Positions 13,973-25,193 of a DNA stretch of 44,087 nucleotides are shown here, piece by piece. Each line of letters opens with the position of its first letter. Position 1 is the first letter of the stretch. The stretch covers positions 6,065-50,151 of the forward strand of contig JBBBWG010030143.1 of the NCBI GenBank assembly GCA_037176905.1, written 5' to 3'. Source of the DNA: Azolla pinnata. Its lineage: Eukaryota; Streptophyta; Polypodiopsida; Salviniales; Salviniaceae. The position numbers were made by a program, and so were the translations under genes. A model generated the notes under the pieces. The model was not told the origin of the DNA, ran no database searches, and was given only the letters and a program-made list of their open reading frames with translations.

Positions 13973-15626
13973 GCACTTTATATGTTGCAACATTCTTTGG
14001 CTCCAGCTCAAAGCAATGGCGTGCTAATCCGATTCCTCTTTGTATATCACCATGAAACCGACATGCACTTAGCAAGCAAAACCAGGCAGGCCCCAAAGTT
14101 TTCTGGAATGGCAATGCGTTGACAAATGCTTCGCTTTTATCCAAGCACCCAGACCGACCGAAAAGATCAACAATACATGTGTTCTGGTCCATAGTAGGCA
14201 TGCAGACACAGCGTACGTGTATGTAGACATATAAATGAGTTGCCATATCAATCAATCCTAAATGACTACACATTGTCAAAACTGACAAAAATGTGATAGC
14301 ATTGGGTTCTATTCCATTACAGCACATCTTGTGAAAGTAAGAGAGAACCCCCTCATCATATCCATTGTGAGCATATGTAGCGATCATTGCATTCCAAGAT
14401 ACAATATCCTGGATTGGCATCCCCTCGAAAACTCCTTTCGCATTCCCCATACTTCCACATTTACCATACATATCAATGAGGGCATTTCCTACCTCAAGAA
14501 CTTCTTCACATCCAGCACCGAGAACCAAATGATGTATCATTTTCCCATGGTCGAGTATCCCTAGGTTTGCACATGATTCTACGACAGAAATGAATGTAAC
14601 ACGGTCTGGCTGTACACCAGAGATGACCATCTCATGAAAGAGAACAATGCCTTCCCAGAAACAGTCATTCTGCCTGTAGGCTGAAAGCATTGATGTCCAT
14701 GAGACGATATTTGGGGCCTCGATTCGACGGAAGCTATGTCTGGCCTCAAGTAAGCAACCAAACTTTGCATAGAAGTTGATCAAAGCAGATCCAAACATTA
14801 AATTCTCTTCAAAATCACAATAAACTGATGCAGCATGAACGATTTGCCCATCAAAGAAGGCCGAGATTCCACTGCAAGCTTCAATGACACAACTGAATGC
14901 GATGCTCTCGGGTTCAATTCCTTGAGAGATCATCTGGCCAAAGAGATCCAATGCCTTCTCTCCTTCTTCATTTTGAGCATAAGATGCAATGATTGTGGTC
15001 CAGGAGACAACGTTGTGGTGTGGCATCTTTGCAAAGACTAATTGAGCCTCACCTATTCGACCACATTTGTTGTACATATCGAGAATAGCGTTGCCCACAA
15101 CAACATTATACCAGTGTTCGCTCTTAACTATTTCTGAAAAGATCTCTTCTCCCTCTGAAAGCGCTGAGATGCCAGCTGCAGCATTCAGAGCACATACATA
15201 TGTTATAGCACTCGGTCTTATGTCTTCTAATTGCATCCGAGAAAACCATTCCAAAGCTTCATGCCTACGCCCGTGCTGTGCGTATGATTTTATTATAGCA
15301 TTCCAGGTGACCACATCTCTGCAAGGCATCTTGTGGAAGACAGAAATCGCGTCTTGGAGCTTCCCATTCTGACCCAACGCGCTGATGAGAATGTTCCACG
15401 AGTACAAGTTAGGCCTTCTGATCCTTTGAAAAGCCTCCTGCGCAAACCAGGGGCTTCCGCAGTCTCCATACATCTGGACGATCCAGTTTCCGAGGAATGT
15501 GTCCGTATCCAGACCATGTCTGGTAATCTGCTCGTGGAGAAGCGTGCCTTGGCGAAGGGACTGAGTTCTACAGCAGTGTTTGAGCCTCGAGACAGTGGCG
15601 GAGACGTCCAGGGATCCATTTTTCAT
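13950..15626 (-). CDS. PLS-class pentatricopeptide repeat protein, E1-only C-terminus
   Basis: Intronless, 558 aa. PPR proteins of this class are organelle-targeted and bind RNA one base per repeat, usually for C-to-U editing or RNA processing. About 14 repeats run from near residue 40 to 490, with typical stretches such as VVTWNAIIKSYAQHG, VVVGNAILDMYNKCG and VGNALIDMYGKCGSM. An E1-like motif follows (LLSACRFHGDIQRG), then the frame stops right after VLSN-MLHY. The E2, E+ and DYW parts are absent. No strong transit peptide is obvious; the start at 15624-15626 is the first ATG before the repeats. It is divergent from CHL1, sharing an 816-bp upstream region. The target RNA cannot be told without decoding repeat positions 5 and last. 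It could be a truncated editing factor that borrows a DYW domain in trans, or a decaying copy. Confidence 0.9.
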   Translation of the reverse strand: MKNGSLDVSATVSRLKHCCRTQSLRQGTLLHEQITRHGLDTDTFLGNWIVQMYGDCGSPWFAQEAFQRIRRPNLYSWNILISALGQNGKLQDAISVFHKMPCRDVVTWNAIIKSYAQHGRRHEALEWFSRMQLEDIRPSAITYVCALNAAAGISALSEGEEIFSEIVKSEHWYNVVVGNAILDMYNKCGRIGEAQLVFAKMPHHNVVSWTTIIASYAQNEEGEKALDLFGQMISQGIEPESIAFSCVIEACSGISAFFDGQIVHAASVYCDFEENLMFGSALINFYAKFGCLLEARHSFRRIEAPNIVSWTSMLSAYRQNDCFWEGIVLFHEMVISGVQPDRVTFISVVESCANLGILDHGKMIHHLVLGAGCEEVLEVGNALIDMYGKCGSMGNAKGVFEGMPIQDIVSWNAMIATYAHNGYDEGVLSYFHKMCCNGIEPNAITFLSVLTMCSHLGLIDMATHLYVYIHVRCVCMPTMDQNTCIVDLFGRSGCLDKSEAFVNALPFQKTLGPAWFCLLSACRFHGDIQRGIGLARHCFELEPKNVATYKVLSNMLHY

Positions 15627-15661
15627 TCTCTGCTGAGTTCACGCGCCATCACCGAGCCCTG

Positions 15662-15697
15662 CGGAAGAAGAAGAAGAAGAAGAAGAAGAAGAAGAAA
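15662..15697. repeat. GAA microsatellite in the PPR1 5' leader
   Basis: A run of GAA units about 35-70 bp upstream of the PPR1 start codon, on the strand opposite to the gene, where it reads as a TTC tract typical of plant 5' leaders. Confidence 0.85.
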
Positions 15698-15725
15698 TCT
15701 GAAGAACAAAGAAACCTCCCGGTCA

Positions 15726-16276
15726 TATGTATGTATGTATGTATGTCTGTATGCATGCATGGATGGATGTGTGCGTGCGTATGTGCGTGCATGTATGTAT
15801 GTGCCTCTGCATGTAGGTATGTATGCATGCACGTGATCGCGTAGGTATGTATGAGTGCACGCGTGAATGTATGTATGTATGTGTGCATATGCATGCATGT
15901 ATGTATGTTTGCATGAGTGCATGAGTGCATGCATGCATGCATGCATGCTTGTGTGCGTTTAGCTGTGCATGTAGGTATGTATGTATGTGTGCACGTGTGC
16001 ATGTAGGTCTGCATGAGTGCATGTGTGAGTGCATGTATGTGTGCGTGTGTGCGCGCGTGTGCATGTAGGTATGTATGTATGTGTGCACGTGTGCATGCAG
16101 GTATGTGTATATGTGTGCGCGGGTGCATGTAGGCATGCATGTGTGGGTGCGCGAATGCATGTATGCATGCATGTGTATGCAGGTGCGTATGTACGTGTAT
16201 GGGTGCACGTGTACATGCATGCATGCATGCATGGATGTATGTATGTATGTATGTATGTATGTATGTATGTATGTAT
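15726..16276. repeat. Long TATG/CATG/TGTG array in the PPR1-CHL1 intergenic region
   Basis: About 550 bp of alternating purine-pyrimidine tetranucleotide units, with pure TATG runs near 15726-15745 and 16236-16276 and a GTGCGCGCGTGTGC core near 16050. It fills most of the space between two divergent gene starts. Both strands are open in several frames because the repeat has no stops; these frames are not genes. Confidence 0.95.
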
Positions 16277-16299
16277 GTTGTCCCTGCATGCATGCGTAT

Positions 16300-16442
16300 G
16301 TCGTGTCGCGCCACGTGTGTACGTGAGTCAGCAGAGCCCGCGATGACGTGGCGTCCACGTCAGCGCCACGTGTACCGGTGAACGTAGACCGCTTCACCGT
16401 TTTTACGTTTCCCGTTTTCAAAAATCTTCCCGCGCAAAAGCC
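16300..16442 (+). promoter_or_regulatory. ACGT-box cluster and E2F-like site before CHL1
   Basis: CCACGTGT occurs at 16311-16318 and 16366-16373. Between them TGACGTGG-CGT-CCACGTCA (16344-16362) is a perfect inverted repeat. Nearer the gene are TTTCCCGT (16408-16415) and TTCCCGCGC (16427-16435), the latter with the GCGGGAA E2F core, 7 bp before the ATG. The ACGT cores fit plant bZIP factors. An E2F-like site fits an S-phase helicase gene. Function is inferred. Confidence 0.5.
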
Positions 16443-19400
16443 ATGGCTTCCTCCGCCACCAGGGATGAATTTCCTGCCTTCCCCTTCGATCCCTACCCCG
16501 TTCAGCTGCGTTTCATGAAGGAAACCTACGCAGCTCTTCAGAAAGGCGGAATCACCATAGCCGAAAGCCCCACAGGTAAATCGAGAATGCTTCCCATGTC
16601 GTAAACACTTTCGCTCTTTCGTCTTCCTTCAGATTATTTCCGTTGTTAATATCTGTAGTTGTCTGTTTTGTTCCCCTTCCACTTTGAATCGAACTTAAAA
16701 AATTGGTGAATCCGATTATTCCGTTGTTAATATCCGTAGTTGTCTGTTTTCTTCCCCTTCCACTTTGAATCGAACTTAAAAAATTGGTGAATCCGATTAT
16801 TCCGTTGTTAATATCCGTAGTTGTCTGTTTTCTTCCCCTTCCGCTTTGAATCGAACTTAATAAATTGGTGAATCCGATTTTTCATGCTCTTATATTCGAT
16901 TCTTCAATCTGACAGGAACCGGAAAAACTCTAAGCTTGATTTGCAGTGTGTTGCAATGGCTTCAGGATCGAAAACTGTCTGAAGGCAGTGGCGTAAATGC
17001 AGAATCTTTACGGTCCATTCAAGCTGAAGATAGTGTAGATGTCGAATCTGAACCCCAATGGTTGCGAGATTTTCGCAATCCTAATAGTGAAAACGACCAG
17101 AAAGATGCAGGAAAGAACATTAAAAAGAGAGCATTTAATAGCAAAGTCTTGAATATATCTAGTGGAAAGAAGGATCAGCAATCAGATTTATCTTATAAAG
17201 AGAGTGAAAATGTTCCGAGTCAGGATCAGGATCAAGAAGAAGAAGCCTTTCTTCTGGACGACTATGATAGTGACAATGAATATGTTGGAAAAACCACCAG
17301 GAAAAGGAAGGCTGCTAATGCATCAGGGGGGAGTAGCGATGAGGAGTTCGATTTGGAAGAGGAGGACGAGGAAAATGAACAACCAATAAAGGTTTTTTTC
17401 TGCAGCAGAACACATTCGCAATTGTCCCAGTTTGTGAAAGAATTGCAGAAAACTGTCTTCTCTTCTTCCTTAAGAGCGGTTACTCTTGGTTCAAGAAAAT
17501 CTCTTTGCATTAATCCAGGTATGAACTAGGGAGCTCCCTATGCTGAGGGAAACATCTTATATGCACGTAAAAAGCATATGAAATAACATGACATTTCTTC
17601 ACGGAAATGTATTTATTAGTCCCAAGTGAAAAGCTCAATGTAGGATATCAGGGGAAACGATTGGTAAAGTCCTATGTATAATTCCTGGTTGTGAAGCAGA
17701 GAGGGTTTAATCCAATGACTCATGAGCTTTGTGCTTGTTATTTGTACCGGTGAATTTAAATACATTTGGATATCATGCTCATCTATCCTTAATCTTGGAA
17801 ATGAATCTACTGTATGACTACTGGAATATTTGATGTTCTTTTGTTGAAGACTGTTCCTCTCTTATGATTGTCTGGGATTAATTCGAGGGAGTTAATAACG
17901 TTTCTATCAGCTAATTATACGCAAACATCCACTTCTGTTTCTATCCTTAATCTTGGAAATGAATCTACTGTATGACTAGTGGATTATTTGATGTTCTTTT
18001 GTTGAAGTCTGTTCCTCTCTTATGATTGTCTGGGATTAATTCGAGAGATTTAATAATGTTTCTATCAGCTAATTATACAAAAACATCCACTTCTGTTTTA
18101 TTCAACTTTCATGGGGAAAGTCATCTATTTGTATTATCATGATGCAGATGTGCAGAGGCTAGAGCATCCATCTCGTATCAATGAAAGATGCTTGGAGCTC
18201 CAAAGAAACAGAAATAATCCAAAGGCTGCAAGTAAGGTATGGCACTTCATAAATAGCACAGATTAGTATAGCTAGTTTCAACAAATATAGTTGTTAATTT
18301 TCATGTTTGCACTCGGTTTTGTTTGGCCATTTTTTAATGGTATCTGGCTATACTTATTTTTGTAGATCCTTCTCTCACTTAATGCTGTTCAAGTGTCTGT
18401 TGTGAATACCCCTTGTGATATCAAGCCTGATTCATAGGTATTGTTTGAAAGCACATTATGTCACAAGTATATCTATATCTATGTTTGGAGGTGTAGTCAC
18501 AAGTATTTATTCGTTGCGATACAAAAACACTTCTTCCTGTAAGAAATCTTAGATTTGGAGGGATGTATCTACTCATAAATAAGAGTTTCTGATGACAAAT
18601 TGCCATAAACTTTTCATATTCACTAAATACAAGTCAAGAAAATATGGTACGTAGTGCTTTACCTCTAGGTTGATTTTTTCTGCGTGTTTCTCATTCTAAA
18701 TAAGTAGGTATAGCATCATATTTTCTGCTAGAAGAATCACAACCCAATAGTGTGATATTTATGTTGCCTGTTAGGATGCTTATCCAAGTCGATCAATATA
18801 AATCTTGTTTTAAATTGAAACAATAAGAGTTGTTTTAAATTTAACTGCATGCTTCCTAATATTTCGTTTCTCAAGGATTGCGTGCTTCATTTACCTGATT
18901 ATGGATAGGTTTGTAGCAAGCCCATATGCAGCTGCATCTGTAATGAGTCAGGATTCTTTACATACAGAAAGACCTGATTTATAACTCAATTCGATGACAC
19001 GAATATTTGCCGAATAGCAGAAGGATGGCTTTATTAACAAGCTGAATCTCTTGAGAATTATAGAGCATTGATGCATACTCGAACTGTCAAATTTTGTTGC
19101 AGTTACCAGCAAAAAAGAGTCGTCGAGGGAAAGTAAATTGTGGAGGCTGCCCGTTCATGAAAAAACGAAGTCTTCAGAGAATGTTCAAAGAGCATGCTTG
19201 GGAGTCAGAAGTGCTAGATGTTGAAGATCTTGTGCAACTGGGGCAAGGACTTGGTACATGTCCTTATTATGGCTCAAGGCAGCTGATTCCATCAGCAGAC
19301 CTTGTTATTATGCCATATCAATCCCTTTTGCATTATCAGACTCGAGAGTCTCTTGGAGTTAAATTGGATGGCTGTGTTGTAGTTATAGATGAGGCCCATA

Positions 19401-21477
19401 ATCTTGTAGATTCGATCAGCAATATGTACAGCTGCCAGATATCATTTTCTCAAGTAAGGTCTTATTTATGTATATTTCATACTTTCCATTCTATGTGACT
19501 GTTGTATGACAGACTGCGTTTAAAATGACAGCTTAATCAAGTGAAGTCGTTACTTTCAATGTATCTAAGTAGATTTAAAGCGATGCTTAGTGCTGGAAAT
19601 AGGCGCTATATACAGACACTACTAATACTCATTGAAGCTTTTCTGAATCGCCTTACTGCAAATGACAAGAGTACAGAGCTGAAAGAAGGCAATGAGACTG
19701 TGGAAATGCTCACAATTAATGATTTCCTATTCTCATTGAACATTGACAACATCAACATGTTCAAGTTATGTGAGTACATGAAAAGCAGTAAGATTATTCA
19801 CAAGGTACGAGTTTCTAATGCATTCTGTGTCTAATGTATGAGGTGGTAGATTTATCTAATAATGTAACAGGTAACAGGTTTGTGGGTATTCTGAGAGGTT
19901 ATCGTCTAAAACAGAAAGCTCTACAATTACAAACAAGGGTGCAATTGTGAGCTCTGATGAGTGGTCTGGGTCCTTCACTAGTTTCCATGCATTAGCTGAG
20001 TTAATCCTTACTTTGATGATGGCGGATAGTGATGGTCGAATCCTAGTTCATTCGCACTCTGGCAACCACCAAGGCCAGGCCTATGTAAAGTTTATCATGC
20101 TCAATGCTGCACAAGCCTTTTCTGAGGTAGCTGGATTCTATCTAAAGTTACAAAAATCTCTGAAATACCCATGTTTTTTGCTATTTCTGCTAAAAAAGCA
20201 CATCATTGGGAGTATAAAGCTGATGAATTGAGCAAAGATATTTGGTGAAATAATGAACATGGGTATTCAAGATATTTGCCTTGTAAATTATGAAAGCGGC
20301 AAAGCGACGATGCTATGCAGGTGATAGAAAAAACTCAGGCTGTTGTGCTGGCTGGAGGCACCTTGCAACCAATAGAGGAGCTTGAATATCGTTTGTATCC
20401 GCAGCTCAAGAAGGATCAGATACATTTCTTCTCCTGTGGACATATTGTTCCACCCGAAAATGTATTGGCTCTAGGTGTTGCACATGGTCCTACAGGGAGA
20501 ACTTTCGATTTTACTTATCAGTCACGAGCTCATCCAGAGATGGTAAAGAATCTCTGGATATTGCTATCTGATTTTACATAGCTGAGAAAGATTCAAAGAA
20601 ATATTTTGACGTCTCTTAGTTACCATGATGAGCTAAGAAAGCATTTTCTTGCTTTTTGCAGATTGAAGAGTTAGGACGATTGCTTTTTAATCTTTCTCTT
20701 GTTGTTCCTGAAGGAATGGTTGTTTTTCTTCCATCATTTGAGTATGAACATCAGTTACACTCTGCATGGAAATCGGCAGGCATCCTCGATAAGATACAGA
20801 GGAAGAAATATCTATTTCGAGAACCTCGAGATGCTACATCTGTTGATGTAATACTGCGTAATTACAAGGAAGCAGTGACAGATACTCAGAAGAATCTGGA
20901 TTCAGGAAGGACTGGAGCTATCATTCTGTGTGTTGTAGGAGGAAAAATGTCTGAAGGTATCAACTTCAGTGATGGTATGGGTAGATGTGTGATCATGGTT
21001 GGATTGCCATATCCAAGCCTATCAGATCCTGAACTTGTAGAGCGCATGAAGTATGTAGATATGGTTCGCTCAGTGCCCACAGATAAGATTCCTGAGTTCA
21101 GCAAGTTGGAAGAAAATGCACGCTTGGCTGGCTATAATGGCAGGACTTACTATGAAAACTTATGCATGAAAGCAGTAAACCAGTCTATAGGTAACGGACA
21201 AACACTGCTTTTTACTTGATTGTTTTTGTCTTTGTGACAGTTTCATGCCACTCAGTGCATTAATGTTTGTTTAGGTAGAGCTATCAGGCACATAAAGGAT
21301 TATGCAGCTATTGTCCTTGTGGATGCCAGATATACTTCGCAATCTTCTATAGCATCAGGTCCGACATCAAAACTGCCTTCTTGGATTAAAGAGCAGTTGA
21401 TCATAGCAACGGGAAACTTTGGAGAGGTGCATAAACAGATTCATCATTTTTTCAGGAAGAAGCAAGGCATGAAGTAA
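16443..21477 (+). CDS. CHL1: CHL1/DDX11-type Fe-S superfamily 2 DNA helicase
   Basis: XPD-like 5'-3' DNA helicase; in other eukaryotes it acts in sister-chromatid cohesion and fork maintenance in the nucleus. Exons: 16443-16575, 16916-17518, 18148-18236, 19103-19453, 19532-19804, 19878-20126, 20321-20542, 20662-21190, 21275-21477. Total 2652 nt, 883 aa, close to human DDX11. Walker A is ESPTGTGKT (about 41-49), split by intron 1. An acidic insert (about 146-203) precedes SRTHSQL, as in DDX11 relatives. Fe-S cysteines fit C242 (SLCIN), C260 (ERC), C291 (GCPF) and C328 (TCPYY). DEAH is at 371-374, GKMSEGINF is motif V, and QSIGRAIRH (814-822) is motif VI, split by intron 8. Start chosen as the ATG just before FPFDPYPVQ, the family N-terminus. 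All key residues are present. RTEL1, FANCJ and XPD are less likely given the acidic insert and motif spacing. Confidence 0.95.
16640..16880. repeat. Three 81-bp tandem repeats in CHL1 intron 1
   Basis: CCGTTGTTAATAT recurs at 16640, 16721 and 16802, an exact 81-bp period, with near-identical copies. The array lies wholly inside the intron that splits the Walker A codon. Confidence 0.93.
17783..18098. repeat. Direct duplication (158 bp x2) in CHL1 intron 2
   Basis: CTATCCTTAATCTTGGAAAT begins at 17783 and again at 17941, and the rest of each copy matches apart from a few substitutions. It lies within the intron 17519-18147. Confidence 0.92.
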
Positions 21478-24400
21478 CTAATGATCCTTTTGGGGGCATT
21501 TATAGATATTTTCCGTATTTCTGTTTGCTCTTGAAGCAACCTTTTTAGAGTCAGATTTGTGGCAGAATAATAAGGTCATTACGATGTACTAGGTGCTTTC
21601 TTCTATATCATTATTCGGCAGTGTAGATGTCTTTTCGAGTTTGATAATGGAGCTTTTTAGAAGCTCACTACATTCAGCAAATAGCTAATGGCATGGGATA
21701 AGAAATCAAAGCATTCACAAGGTTTTATGAAACATGGAGTGTAAAGAAACAATTCATCAAGAAACTAGATGACAACTGGATATTATCGATATACTCCAAA
21801 GAAATATGCCATTAACAACAGTTCTACTGTCGCAAGTCTGAGGAAATACGCCATTAAGAACAGTTCTACTGTTGCAAGAACCTGTATAGACTGTAGCAGA
21901 TGCAAAAATTTTAGTACTCTGGAAGAACTGCAATGCATTCCTCACCAACCAGAACTTCAGATCAAATATATTATGATTTTCTAGGATCTACAACAGTGAG
22001 AAAATTATCCCTATGTAGATCAGTCTATGTAGGGGTTGAAAATAAATTTTTAACAACATGCTTTCCAATTACAAGTATAATCATTGGTAGATCCTATGAC
22101 CAAAGTTCGAAGTTCAGGACAACGTGCTGCTTCAGTAACGACTCCAGGTATTTTCTATTCTGTGAAGCTTTAAACTATCCATATCATCCAAGACTATGCT
22201 GTGCTTTAATATAATTTCTAGAAAGCTCTTTGTTCTTGGACTTTCACAACTGCAAGAATGGAAAATGAAGCAAAGAATATGGAATATGCCTTTGTTGATT
22301 AGTACACAAAAGGGATGGACTACCTTGGAATACATTGATGTTTTATGGCGAGATTAATGTCTATTTACTATTGTATTTGCTCCTTCCTATTATAAATGTC
22401 CTCTATCTGAGAGAAGGTCTGTGAAATAGAAGGTTATGTTAAGAAACTGGTGTTACAAGCCTAGAAGAACTTTACTTGGTCTTTGCATGTATCAGAATTC
22501 TTTTGAAGAAGCCATTCACATCTTGTACAGGCAAGAAAATTGTTATCATGTAAAATAATGTGGAGTGAAGCTGAGGAGCAGACATTTCATCTTCATCACC
22601 CTCTAGGATGGACTTGGGTTGGATGGAGGTGAGCCAGCTCATGAACCCAAGATCATCAATGTACATATTTAATATCTTGTTATCATGCTTTTCCCTAAAT
22701 CTTAAGCGGCAAATCTTTTGTCAACAAAATTTGTTGCATTAATTAGTCTTTTCAGCAACCTGCTGAGAGTTGGATCATCTGAGCCATGTCTTGTGGTATA
22801 TGATCTGAGCCTTGAGGGATCTCCTTTTTTCTAGCTGCTTACAACTGTAAACTCTGAAAAGCGAAAGGATTTTAGCTTAGATGATCTTTGCTGTGATTTA
22901 TGTGCCTGCATCATGGGGCAGATGCATGGGAATCCACTTAGTTTCTTTTTAGCAAGCTTTGTATCAAAATTTAAGAATTCACTGCCATCACAAAACCTGT
23001 TTGCAATTGCAGAATTGACACAGGCTGAAGATATATAAGAAGCTAGGAATGCGTAAAGGTTGCCAAAATGACAACAGATTATGCTCGCATTGTTGCGACA
23101 AAAACCAATACGATCATCATGTGCTAGAAAAGTAAGGACACTAACTTTGAATTACCTGAAAGATTTGTTTTGTCAGTGAGTCCCAAAATTTTCCCAAGTT
23201 GCAACTCTGGATTAGAAATTTTCAGAGGACAGATAGGACAAGGACATTCATGTTCCGTAAATAGTGCCTCAGTGAATAAATAAGTTTTACCTTTGCAATC
23301 TGTGCACTAATAGGTTGTGTTACCAACCGGCTTATCAAAAGAGCTCCTTTACACTGACTCTCCAACACTGTCTTGAGGTTGTTTACCTAGAAAGTGCTAA
23401 GGTGAGATTATCATGACCCTTTTATTTATTGATTCTGGCAAAACAGTCCTCTTCATAATTGATGCAAGAGGAAGGTGTCATCCCATATGGTACTCATTCT
23501 TAGGTGGTGGTGGTAGGAAATGGAAATGGAAATGACAGCGGCAGAGAAGAACTGCCAATGAGTAGATAAGAGGGTAATCGGCTCTACAATTGATGTTTCT
23601 TGAAATTCAAGTTTATGTCATGATTCATCTCGATTATGCTAATCTTTCTCGACTGACATGCAATTTGGTCATGAGCGCTTCCACAGATTTATAATGAGTT
23701 TGGAACGATCATTCATCGAAAAGTGTCGGCCATGGTAGCAAGCCCATCCATGTCCAAAGTTGTGAGAGGTATTCCGAAATTTTCGGGTGCTTGAGCTAGG
23801 TATACACAAATCTTTTAAGGAGATGCACAAAAGGCGCCTCCTCTTAGAGTCACTAGAAGGAGCGTTTTTTTGCTGCTTTCATCAAATAGCAAGAAGCCAT
23901 GAATGGAAAACCACATGTTAACAGGATAAGAATCATAGAGGAAATTGGAAGGGTTGATGAACGACATGAGTCGGCATATTGGTGGCACTGTAGAGGAATG
24001 ATCGATATAGAGTAAAAAAGCTTCCACGGTCCGTCGTATGTGATGGGAAAGAGAATGTAAGTTAGAAATGACTCGAATGGTATGTACAGTGAACCGAGTT
24101 TTGAGGGGCCATCGCTTGCTACTAAGAGGAGAGCGAGAAAGCTCTTTATATAGACGAGGTGGTATCTTGGGAAGCTTCGGTTCGTGCGATGCAGATCCTC
24201 ATGGAAGACAGCAGCGAATTGCATTCTTGACTTGGATGATTTTTCATTGGAAGTGCAAACCCAATCGAAGTGCCGAGGGAAGTATTCCATGAACACATTC
24301 TGGGCTCTAAATGAGTTTCATTTCATTCTTGGCTCCATATAACCTACTGACCATCCCATGTTTCTCGTTGATGGCCCACAGCCAAAAAACAAGAAGCCAC

Positions 24401-25193
24401 TGTTCTTGTACCAGCAGACATGAACAGCCCGATGTACAAGCGTGCGATGACACGAGAAGCCCAAAAGCAGACATACATATAAACATGTATACGCATTATT
24501 ATAACTCAGTGCATGATCTGTTCATCCTCAACCTCAACCTAATCATCCTCATCATGACCTTGCATTTAGGCAAGACATGATGGTGGCGGTGGGGTCGTTA
24601 TTATCGCCAACTTGATGAATCGAGCAATGCTTTTGTCACGCTTGTAGCCAAGGAATCTAAGGAGGGAGGGCATGGATGAAGTCATCGACGATCGACGACG
24701 ACAACTCTAGCCTCTCGATCAAGAAGAGGCAGATTTCTTGATCCCTGAGAAGCATGTAAACCATGTCGTTCTTTTTCTCTCTTTCCCTCTCCGTGAGATT
24801 CGAAGCCTAGCTTTATCGGCCATCACCTGCGCCGCGGCGCCCCCTAAAACGTGGGTTCACGCACGACATCGACTCTGCTGCTTTTGTGTGGCCATATCTG
24901 CAATTCCAAAGAACGCTTGTGGAAATTCTTCTTCTGTCTTCTTCTTTCTTCTTCTTTCTTCTCCTTTTTCTTCTTCCTTCTTTCTTCTTGTGTCCATCCA
25001 TGATCAGCCAGCCAGCCAGCCAGCCAGCCCACGTTCTTGACATTCCTCGCCAAACCCTAAAATCTTGCTCTCCCCGAAACCCTAAAATCCGGGGAAACCA
25101 CAAAACAGCTTCTCCTCCGTCGTCCAAAGAAAAAAACCCTGCTCTGGTTTGTGCACAACACTCTGTTCCCAAGGATCGGCTTGGGAGCTCCGC
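21478..25193. other. 3.7-kb gap with no recognised gene
   Basis: It begins with the CHL1 3' flank. A 42-bp unit containing CAGTTCTACTGT is repeated twice at 21802-21878. The longest open frame (147 codons, minus, 23853-24296) has no motif that I know, and neither do the short frames near 22132-22335 and 22472-22666. Decayed transposon sequence is possible but nothing supports it directly. The right end carries a TTC-rich tract (about 24928-24990) and a CAGC tract (about 25005-25029) that probably belong to the glycosyltransferase promoter or leader. Confidence 0.55.
25052..25087 (+). promoter_or_regulatory. Two teloboxes in the glycosyltransferase upstream region
   Basis: AAACCCTAAAA at 25052-25062 and GAAACCCTAAAA at about 25076-25087, roughly 110-140 bp before the start codon. 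AAACCCTAA is a known plant promoter element of growth-related genes; here it is a motif match only. Confidence 0.4.

Noticed and set aside
15649..16421. Minus-strand frames of 221 and 232 codons rich in His-Thr-Tyr-Ile
   Set aside because: Same reason: translation of a tetranucleotide repeat in overlapping frames.
23853..24296. 147-codon minus-strand frame as a retroelement fragment
   Set aside because: No protease, reverse transcriptase, RNase H or integrase motif can be seen, and no long terminal repeats flank it.
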